NCBI GenBank assembly: GCA_900313285.1
Contig: OMQP01000022.1
Location: forward strand, 7,085-18,446
Source of the DNA: an uncultured Pseudomonadota bacterium
Lineage (GTDB): Bacteria > Pseudomonadota > Alphaproteobacteria > Rs-D84
DNA: 11,362 bases
Reading direction: 5' to 3'
The notes under the pieces are model-generated. The model had not been told where the DNA came from, did no database searches, and worked only from the letters and a program-made list of their open reading frames with translations. Positions within the stretch are counted from its first letter, which is position 1. The number at the start of each line of letters is the position of its first letter. Made by a program: the position numbers and the translations under genes. This document shows, piece after piece, positions 6,684 through 11,362 of this stretch.

Positions 6684-7388
6684 ATGACTGATACAAATAT
6701 CTTTGTTTTATCAAATGGGGAAAATATACCTGTTATAATAGAAAACAGACGTGGCGCGCGTAATGTGACGTTGCGTCCAAAAACATCACCAAAACGCGAA
6801 ATACATATCTCAAAACCATGGACAACTTCCGTTAAATTTGTTGTAAATGTAATAGAATCAAAACGCAAATGGATTGAACATATTTTTGATTCTGCACCAC
6901 AAAAGGAAAAAATAGTTCCTGGAATAACAATAGAGATTTTGGGTCGAAATGTAAAAATCGTCCACGATGAAACACTGCGTTCCAATAAATATCTGGACAG
7001 CGATAAAACAACATTATGTATTGGGGGTGGGGTGGATATGTTTGAACGTCGCGTCCGTGATTGTATCAAAAGTGAATTGTTAAACGAAATAAAACGAATA
7101 ATAAAAAACACACCACGTGAATATTGGCCTAAAAATATAACTTTGCGCGATACGTCATCGCGTTGGGGGTCGTGTTCAACAACTGGAAATATATCTTTTT
7201 CATGGCGTCTGGCATTTGCACCATATGAAGTTATGCGTTATGTCGTGATGCATGAATTATCACATCGTAAATATATGGATCATTCACCACAATTTTGGGC
7301 AAATGTATCATCATTGTATGGTTTTGGTGTTGAACGCGCAAAACGCTGGTTGTCAAAAAATGGGCAAAGTTTACATAAATATTTTTAA
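6684..7388 (+). CDS. YgjP-like (DUF45 / M48-type) zinc metallopeptidase
   Basis: This 234-aa protein has the signature of the YgjP/DUF45 metallopeptidases, which are related to SprT and WLM domains. The RWGSC motif (160-164) is followed by a segment ending in the zinc-binding HELSH (190-194), and H200 in DHSPQFW is the likely third ligand. The N-terminal half is beta-rich and basic (RGARNVTLRPK, about 24-33), as is usual in this family. There is no signal peptide, so it should be cytoplasmic. The physiological substrate of these proteins is poorly defined. Its ATG follows the transketolase TAA with no gap (TAAATG) and no Shine-Dalgarno is visible, so it probably depends on ribosomes re-initiating after transketolase. 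Family confidence is high; exact role unknown. Confidence 0.92.
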   Translation: MTDTNIFVLSNGENIPVIIENRRGARNVTLRPKTSPKREIHISKPWTTSVKFVVNVIESKRKWIEHIFDSAPQKEKIVPGITIEILGRNVKIVHDETLRSNKYLDSDKTTLCIGGGVDMFERRVRDCIKSELLNEIKRIIKNTPREYWPKNITLRDTSSRWGSCSTTGNISFSWRLAFAPYEVMRYVVMHELSHRKYMDHSPQFWANVSSLYGFGVERAKRWLSKNGQSLHKYF

Positions 7389-7415
7389 TAAAAACACTTT
7401 TAATAGGGTTCGTTT

Positions 7416-7421
7416 TATGAT
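7416..7421 (+). promoter_or_regulatory. Candidate -10 element for the cysteine-rich secreted protein gene
   Basis: TATGAT lies in the 73-base gap after the metallopeptidase gene, about 40 bases before the next ATG, and no good -35 is visible. A 7-base inverted repeat (TTCGTTT at 7409-7415, AAACGAA at 7444-7450) flanks it; this may be chance. No terminator is visible in the gap, so read-through from upstream is also possible. Confidence 0.35.
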
Positions 7422-7461
7422 AAAATAAATACAGAAATAAATTAAACGAAAGGAAGAGAAT

Positions 7462-8922
7462 ATGAAAAAAATCGCCATTTGTTCATTGTTGATGTGTTTG
7501 GGATGGGTAAATTTTGCAGGTGCAGCAGCAGCTAAAACAGGTTCTTGTGAGTTTTTTGCAAGTCCTAATGATACCCCTCGTGATCAAGAACTCTGGTATT
7601 CTGATCTTAGAAAAACCGATGCATTACAATGTATAGATGCTGACAAAGGGTGTCCGGATAATATCTTTGTTATGATGAAAGATTCAAAAGCAGAACACTA
7701 TCAAGGAAACGGAAATGGTAAAGCGTTAGGTAGAGGAACAGGGCCTGCTTTTTATCAGTGTAAACATGGGATAACGGATCCTGAGTGGTATTCAAAGACA
7801 GAAAATGATTTACCTGAATGTAATGAATCTGTAAAAAATCTTCCTGGACATTCCAGTTTAGGATATCTGAAATCCGTTAAAGATTCTGGCAAACATACTG
7901 CATATGTTGGTGTTTGCAAGAAAAGACAAACAACGGATAGAGATACTGATTGTGATGTGAAATATTGTCATGACGGCGCATGTCTGATAGTTCCGCGTGA
8001 TTGTTCGTTGGTGGGAAAATGTGACGGGAAAAAAGCCGGTGATGCGTGTCAATATAATGGTTCGCATTCAAATAATTTAAAATGTGTACAAGCAAGACGC
8101 AAAACCACTGATGCGCCTGAATTAACATGTGCTGCCCAGGTGTGTGATAATAATTATTTATTGTGGTTAAGTGGAACAACTCCTCATTCAATGGGTGTCT
8201 GTCATAAAGAATCAGATGTAATTGCGCGTTGTAAACGGGGTTGCGGTTGTTCTGCAAATGAAGAATGTGTGCCAAATTATATGGATAATCCAAATGGCCT
8301 TGGTGGAAAAGCATATTGGGATTGTCATTGCGTAGCCAAAGGCGGTAATGACCAGAGCGATGACGGCCCTGTGCATGAAGAACCTGTTGTAAATGAAACA
8401 CCAGATGGAGATTGTACATATACTTTTGAAGCAATAATTAAATGTGCTGACGGTTCTGTTCATAACGATTCTCATACTGCAACTTTCTCAAAAGCCGAAT
8501 TAGGAACAGAAAACTGTCCTTCTTTTGAAGAACGTTTTCAACACGATGCTGAACAGGCAAAGATTTTGGCGGATAGAGTTTGTGCACAAAGCAATGCTGG
8601 TGCTTCTTTATATAATAATATATATATGGTAATTACAAACAATATTGAATTGAATAATGCTAAAACAAAACTGAGCGAATTCTTTGCAGCAACAGATAGC
8701 AGCAAAAGTGGTTTAAAAACAGCTGATGGTAAATTCAATACAGTACGTCTTGCATCTGATATCAGTGCGGGTGTAGTATTAGGAACTGTCGGTGGTGTTG
8801 TTTCTGGTGTTGTTATTAAAAAGAAACAGGTTGAAAAGGGTTTTGAAGCATTGCATTGCACTGTCGGTGGTCAAAAGATTGCCGATTGGGGTGATACATT
8901 CGAAGTCGGTCTTCAAAAATAA
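7462..8922 (+). CDS. Exported cysteine-rich protein with C-terminal glycine-zipper helix, function unknown
   Basis: I do not recognise this 486-aa protein. A typical signal peptide (KK, a hydrophobic core to about residue 19, then AGAAAA) predicts Sec export with signal peptidase I cleavage near 20-24; there is no lipobox. The mature part has 27 cysteines, densest at about 152-290, including CKRGCGCSANEEC (257-269) and WDCHC (286-290), an EGF-like spacing suggesting disulfide-bonded modules. An acidic linker (about 297-316), a second small Cys region (318-352) and a helix-prone stretch (355-415) follow. A hydrophobic helix at about 434-452 has glycines at 437, 441, 445 and 449 and is followed by KKK and a 30-residue tail with one Cys. 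Shine-Dalgarno AAAGGA lies seven bases before ATG. The first part uses more AGA, CTT and CTC codons than nearby genes, which may mean a different history. It is probably a periplasmic or surface protein with a membrane-inserting tail. Confidence 0.85.
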   Translation: MKKIAICSLLMCLGWVNFAGAAAAKTGSCEFFASPNDTPRDQELWYSDLRKTDALQCIDADKGCPDNIFVMMKDSKAEHYQGNGNGKALGRGTGPAFYQCKHGITDPEWYSKTENDLPECNESVKNLPGHSSLGYLKSVKDSGKHTAYVGVCKKRQTTDRDTDCDVKYCHDGACLIVPRDCSLVGKCDGKKAGDACQYNGSHSNNLKCVQARRKTTDAPELTCAAQVCDNNYLLWLSGTTPHSMGVCHKESDVIARCKRGCGCSANEECVPNYMDNPNGLGGKAYWDCHCVAKGGNDQSDDGPVHEEPVVNETPDGDCTYTFEAIIKCADGSVHNDSHTATFSKAELGTENCPSFEERFQHDAEQAKILADRVCAQSNAGASLYNNIYMVITNNIELNNAKTKLSEFFAATDSSKSGLKTADGKFNTVRLASDISAGVVLGTVGGVVSGVVIKKKQVEKGFEALHCTVGGQKIADWGDTFEVGLQK

Positions 8923-8924
8923 TT

Positions 8925-8954
8925 AAAATCCCGCCGAAATGGCGGGTTTTTATT
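8925..8954 (+). terminator. Intrinsic terminator of the cysteine-rich protein gene
   Basis: The arms CCCGCC (8930-8935) and GGCGGG (8941-8946) enclose GAAAT and are followed directly by five T. The hairpin begins eight bases after the stop codon and insulates this gene from the hisS control region. Confidence 0.92.
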
Positions 8955-8980
8955 GCAAATTCAAAAACGATTGCTATAAT
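8953..8980 (+). promoter_or_regulatory. Strong sigma70-type promoter P1 upstream of hisS
   Basis: TTGCAA (8953-8958), a 16-base gap and an extended -10 TG-C-TATAAT (8972-8980) fit the housekeeping consensus well. The start point should be near 8987, three bases before the ATG of a possible 21-codon ORF and about 150 bases before hisS. The -35 overlaps the tail of the preceding terminator. Confidence 0.7.
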
Positions 8981-8989
8981 AAATATATA

Positions 8990-9055
8990 ATGAATACAAA
9001 AACAGTATCTTTTTCATTTTTCTTTCATCACGCCAGTCGCGGCGTGTGTTTCTAG
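8990..9055 (+). CDS. Possible 21-codon leader peptide upstream of hisS
   Basis: An ATG just after promoter P1 opens a 21-codon frame that starts MNTKTVSFS and continues FFFHHASRG before a TAG stop. It holds four closely spaced Phe codons and two adjacent His codons (CAT CAC, 9026-9031). Two His codons ahead of hisS suggest a translation-sensing leader, but two is few for classical his attenuation. There is no Shine-Dalgarno, so it would have to be read as a leaderless message. Such a short open frame can also arise by chance in T-rich DNA. Confidence 0.3.
   Translation: MNTKTVSFSFFFHHASRGVCF
9029..9046 (+). promoter_or_regulatory. GC-rich hairpin overlapping the His codons of the possible leader ORF
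   Basis: CACGCC (9029-9034) and GGCGTG (9041-9046) form a perfect six-pair stem around AGTCGC. The first arm starts at the second His codon, so a ribosome paused there would keep the stem open. The next solid T run (9066-9071) is about 20 bases downstream, so it is not a standard intrinsic terminator. It is the only GC-rich patch in this AT-rich gap. Confidence 0.4.
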
Positions 9056-9072
9056 CATATTTATATTTTTTA

Positions 9073-9081
9073 TGGTATAAT
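9073..9081 (+). promoter_or_regulatory. Extended -10 promoter P2 for hisS
   Basis: TG-G-TATAAT is a perfect extended -10 element. The predicted start near 9087-9088 gives hisS a leader of about 50 bases. The sequence upstream is T-rich with no good -35. Together with P1 it gives hisS two promoters in tandem. Confidence 0.65.
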
Positions 9082-9082
9082 G

Positions 9083-9098
9083 TCTGTTGAAAAACAGA
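9083..9098 (+). promoter_or_regulatory. Inverted repeat at the predicted P2 start point (possible operator or 5' hairpin)
   Basis: TCTGTT (9083-9088), GAAA and AACAGA (9093-9098) form a perfect six-pair dyad with a GNRA-type loop. It straddles the expected P2 start, so transcripts from P1 would contain the whole hairpin while those from P2 would carry only its right half. It could be a DNA operator or an RNA element; no known regulator site is recognised. Confidence 0.35.
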
Positions 9099-9138
9099 TT
9101 ATTTCAAGTTTGGTTTTTACAGTAAAAAGGATAAAAAA

Positions 9139-10440
9139 ATGGATTTAAAACCAACAAAACCTTTAAGTGGATTTATAGAATTGTTGCCATCGCAACAACG
9201 CTGTTTTGATTATTGCGCAAATAAAATGCAAAACGTTTTACGTCTTGCGGGTTTTTCTATGCTTGATTTGCCGGCAATCGAACGTGCCGAGGTTTTAACC
9301 GATAAAGATAATTGGGATGAAATTGAAACACAAATGTTTTTATTTCAAAAGGGCGACACCAAAATGGGATTGCGTTATGACGGAACCGTTGGTTTATCTC
9401 GTTATGTGGCTGGTCATCTGAATGATTTAGTATTTCCTTTCCGTGCATCACAATTTTCCAAACGTTATCGTGGTGAACGCAAACAACGTGGTCGTTATCG
9501 TGAATTTTACCAGATGGATTTGGATATTATGGGAATAAATTCTTTATCAACAAATTATGATGCTGAAATTATTTCTGTGATAAGCAGGGCTCTTGATTCT
9601 GTTAATGAATTTATCGGTCCAAATGTTGTACATGTTGGATCCCGTCCGTTTTGGGATGCGGTGTTTGATTTGTTAAATTTAAATGCAGAACAAAAGAAAG
9701 CGCTTTTTGTCTTGATAGATAAAAAGGATTCAATGGGTGAAGATGATTTTGCCGAAGGGTTAAAAGAAGCATTAAATGATACAGATAAAGAAAATGTGAT
9801 TAAATCTGTATTTGTTGATGGATATAAAAACTTTGTTGGCAAATCTGAAAAACTGGATGCTGCAATCGCAGAATTAACAGATTTTATGAAAGTCTTGGAC
9901 GGTATGGGTGTCAAAAATGCAAAAATAGATTTATCTATCGCGCGTGGTTTGGCTTATTATACCGGACTTGTTTTCGAATTTAAATTGCCACAGCATCCTG
10001 AATTTGGTACCGCTGCGGGCGGTGGTCGTTATGAAAATTTGGCATCTAAATTTTCCAAAACCAAAATTGTTGGGGTTGGGGCGGCCATTGGTTTTTCAAG
10101 AATCTTTGCGTCAATGTTGGAAAACAACCAAATTGATTTATCCAGATTTTCTAATCCAATAGATGTTGCGGTTTTGGTTATGGGTAATAACAATGTTGCA
10201 TATGCATCAAAAGTGGTTAACGCTTTGCGTGATGCAGAAATTGCTGCTGTTTCTTACTTGGATACCGATAAAAAATTCAAGAATCAAATTGAATATGCTG
10301 ATAAAATTGGTGCGCGTTTCAGTATGATTATCGGTGATGATGAAGTAGCCAAAAATGTTATCGCTTTGAAAAATATGGAATCGGGCAACCAGGAAACTTT
10401 GTCTTTGTCTGATGCTATTAAAAATATAAAGGTAAAATAA
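9139..10440 (+). CDS. hisS: Histidyl-tRNA synthetase (class II)
   Basis: This enzyme charges tRNA-His with histidine. The 433 residues are normal for the bacterial family. The N-terminus KPLSGFIELLPSQQ and motif 1 (GFSMLDLPAIE, about 38-48) lead to motif 2 with its loop at about 106-131 (KRYRGERKQRGRYREFYQMD). The family-specific HisA motif reads IARGLAYYTGLVFE (267-280; Ala where Asp or Glu is common after RGL), with catalytic Arg at 269. Motif 3 is AAGGGRYENL to GAAIGFSR (292-321), and the anticodon-binding domain runs from about 340 to the end. ATG has AAAAAGG seven to eight bases upstream. The sequence is of the SGF.ELLP type with REFYQ in motif 2, unlike the alphaproteobacterial form I remember (GPVFRNEKPGPGRFRQF). 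prfA follows after two bases, so the two are surely cotranscribed. Confidence 0.96.
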   Translation: MDLKPTKPLSGFIELLPSQQRCFDYCANKMQNVLRLAGFSMLDLPAIERAEVLTDKDNWDEIETQMFLFQKGDTKMGLRYDGTVGLSRYVAGHLNDLVFPFRASQFSKRYRGERKQRGRYREFYQMDLDIMGINSLSTNYDAEIISVISRALDSVNEFIGPNVVHVGSRPFWDAVFDLLNLNAEQKKALFVLIDKKDSMGEDDFAEGLKEALNDTDKENVIKSVFVDGYKNFVGKSEKLDAAIAELTDFMKVLDGMGVKNAKIDLSIARGLAYYTGLVFEFKLPQHPEFGTAAGGGRYENLASKFSKTKIVGVGAAIGFSRIFASMLENNQIDLSRFSNPIDVAVLVMGNNNVAYASKVVNALRDAEIAAVSYLDTDKKFKNQIEYADKIGARFSMIIGDDEVAKNVIALKNMESGNQETLSLSDAIKNIKVK

Positions 10441-10442
10441 AC

Positions 10443-11362
10443 ATGATTATTGAACAAAAATTATTGGATATTCAAAATCGTGCCAAAGATATTGAAGCCA
10501 AAATGAATTCTGGTGAAATATCTGGTGATGAATTGACTAAATTGTCCAAAGAATATTCGCAACTTGGTGAAGTTTTACCGTTGATAGATAAATATTTGCA
10601 AACAGTTCAGGGCATTAAAGATGCAAAAGAAATGTTAAACGATCCTGAATTAAAGAGCATTGCCGAAGAACAATTGGAAGAATTAAATCATGCTTTACCT
10701 GATTTAGAACGTGATTTACAAATTGCTCTTTTGCCACGCGACGCTGCTGATGATAACAGTGCTATTGTGGAAATACGTGCCGGTGTAGGCGGAGAAGAAT
10801 CGGCTTTATTTGCTGGTGATTTGTTTAATCAGTATAAATCATATGCGATGCGCAAAGGCTGGAAAATTGAAATAATCGAAGAAAACGCGACATCTCTTCA
10901 TGGGTACAAAGAAGTCATTTTCAAAATCGATGGTGTTGGTGTATATGCGCGCATGAAATTTGAATCTGGTATTCATCGTGTGCAACGCGTGCCAGAAACA
11001 GAAGCAGGTGGTCGTATTCATACGTCTGCGGCATCTGTTGCCGTTATGCCGGAAGCAAAAGATATTGACGTTGTAATCGATGATAAAGATATTCGTATAG
11101 ATATTTTCCGCGCATCAGGGGCAGGTGGCCAGCACGTTAATAAAACAGATTCTGCGATTCGTATAACCCATTTTCCAACAGGTATTGTTGTGACGTGTCA
11201 AAATGAACGTTCACAATTACAAAACAAAGCGACTGCTATGGCTGTGTTGCGTTCACGTCTTTATGAAAAACAAAGAAACGAACAAATGAACGCATCAAAT
11301 GCTTCACGTCGCAGTATGGTTGGGTCAGGGGATCGAAGTGAAAAAATACGAACCTATAATTT
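10443..11362 (+). CDS. prfA: Peptide chain release factor 1, 3'-truncated by window edge
   Basis: RF1 recognises UAA and UAG in the ribosomal A site and triggers peptide release. About 306 residues are present of roughly 355-360, so some 50 C-terminal residues lie outside the window. The N-terminal coiled-coil region (1-95) is followed by the core: VEIRAGVGGEES (about 107-118), the codon-reading tripeptide as Pro-Glu-Thr (184-186, in VPETEAGGRIHTSA) and the universal GGQ at 228-230 in ASGAGGQHVNKTDSA. The P-x-T tripeptide with RIHTS separates it from RF2, which has SPF. The start ATG is two bases after the hisS stop, with AAAGG (10428-10432) ten bases ahead inside hisS. The hisS-prfA order is familiar from alphaproteobacteria, where prmC, the methyltransferase that modifies this GGQ, often follows. 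Confidence 0.97.
   Translation, partial: MIIEQKLLDIQNRAKDIEAKMNSGEISGDELTKLSKEYSQLGEVLPLIDKYLQTVQGIKDAKEMLNDPELKSIAEEQLEELNHALPDLERDLQIALLPRDAADDNSAIVEIRAGVGGEESALFAGDLFNQYKSYAMRKGWKIEIIEENATSLHGYKEVIFKIDGVGVYARMKFESGIHRVQRVPETEAGGRIHTSAASVAVMPEAKDIDVVIDDKDIRIDIFRASGAGGQHVNKTDSAIRITHFPTGIVVTCQNERSQLQNKATAMAVLRSRLYEKQRNEQMNASNASRRSMVGSGDRSEKIRTYN

Noticed and set aside
7409..7450. Seven-base inverted repeat TTCGTTT / AAACGAA flanking the candidate promoter of the cysteine-rich gene
   Set aside because: A 7-base repeat 28 bases apart in AT-rich DNA is easily coincidental, and the left arm would probably not be transcribed, so an RNA switch is unlikely.
7877..8434. Minus-strand open frame of 185 aa inside the cysteine-rich gene
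   Set aside because: Its His/Tyr/Asn-rich product has no recognisable motif and is a shadow of the plus-strand gene, which has a signal peptide and a good start.
9114..9128. TTTTTA-CAG-TAAAAA hairpin next to the hisS ribosome binding site
   Set aside because: The stem is all A-T with a three-base loop and would be very weak; it is typical of this base composition.
1..11362. Mobile elements, CRISPR arrays, tRNA/rRNA genes, defence systems
   Set aside because: I looked for transposase or integrase genes, regularly spaced repeats, tRNA-like cloverleafs and defence gene motifs and saw none; intergenic space is small and explained by promoters and terminators.

Overview
The window is about 11.4 kb of AT-rich, densely packed bacterial chromosome. 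Nearly all of it is ordinary housekeeping DNA: no transposase, integrase, phage gene, CRISPR array, tRNA or rRNA was seen. The best taxonomic guess is a low-GC, possibly host-associated or genome-reduced alphaproteobacterium. This rests on the CPVSGF variant of the first UvrA zinc module and on the hisS-prfA gene order, both recalled from memory, so it is tentative.

Left block (1-4443, + strand): the 3' part of uvrA (nucleotide excision repair), a 175-aa protein that is essentially a free-standing signal-recognition-particle Ffh M domain without its GTPase, an 85-aa basic protein of unknown function, rlmE (23S rRNA 2'-O-methyltransferase) and a 251-aa protein of unknown function. Gaps of 37 and 3 bases, a 4-base overlap and a 49-base gap suggest one transcription unit. 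It ends at a symmetrical terminator shared with the convergent rnhA.

Middle block (4442-7388): rnhA (RNase HI, - strand) and a compact transketolase (+ strand) diverge from a very short intergenic region. A 13-bp palindrome there carries an extended -10 promoter element on each strand. The transketolase mRNA would start almost at its ATG, so it may be leaderless. A YgjP-type zinc metallopeptidase starts directly after the transketolase stop codon.

Right block (7462-11362, + strand): a 486-aa exported, cysteine-rich protein of unknown function with a C-terminal glycine-zipper hydrophobic helix, closed by its own terminator. Next is a 183-base regulatory stretch with two extended -10 promoters, a possible 21-codon leader ORF holding two adjacent His codons, and small dyads. 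It leads into hisS (histidyl-tRNA synthetase, of a type that looks unusual for an alphaproteobacterium) and prfA (peptide release factor 1, cut by the window edge).

The most noteworthy item is the stand-alone SRP M domain. It keeps the methionine-rich client-binding architecture, but several residues that Ffh uses to hold 4.5S RNA are replaced. After it come the two-way promoter, the glycine-zipper secreted protein and the hisS leader region.
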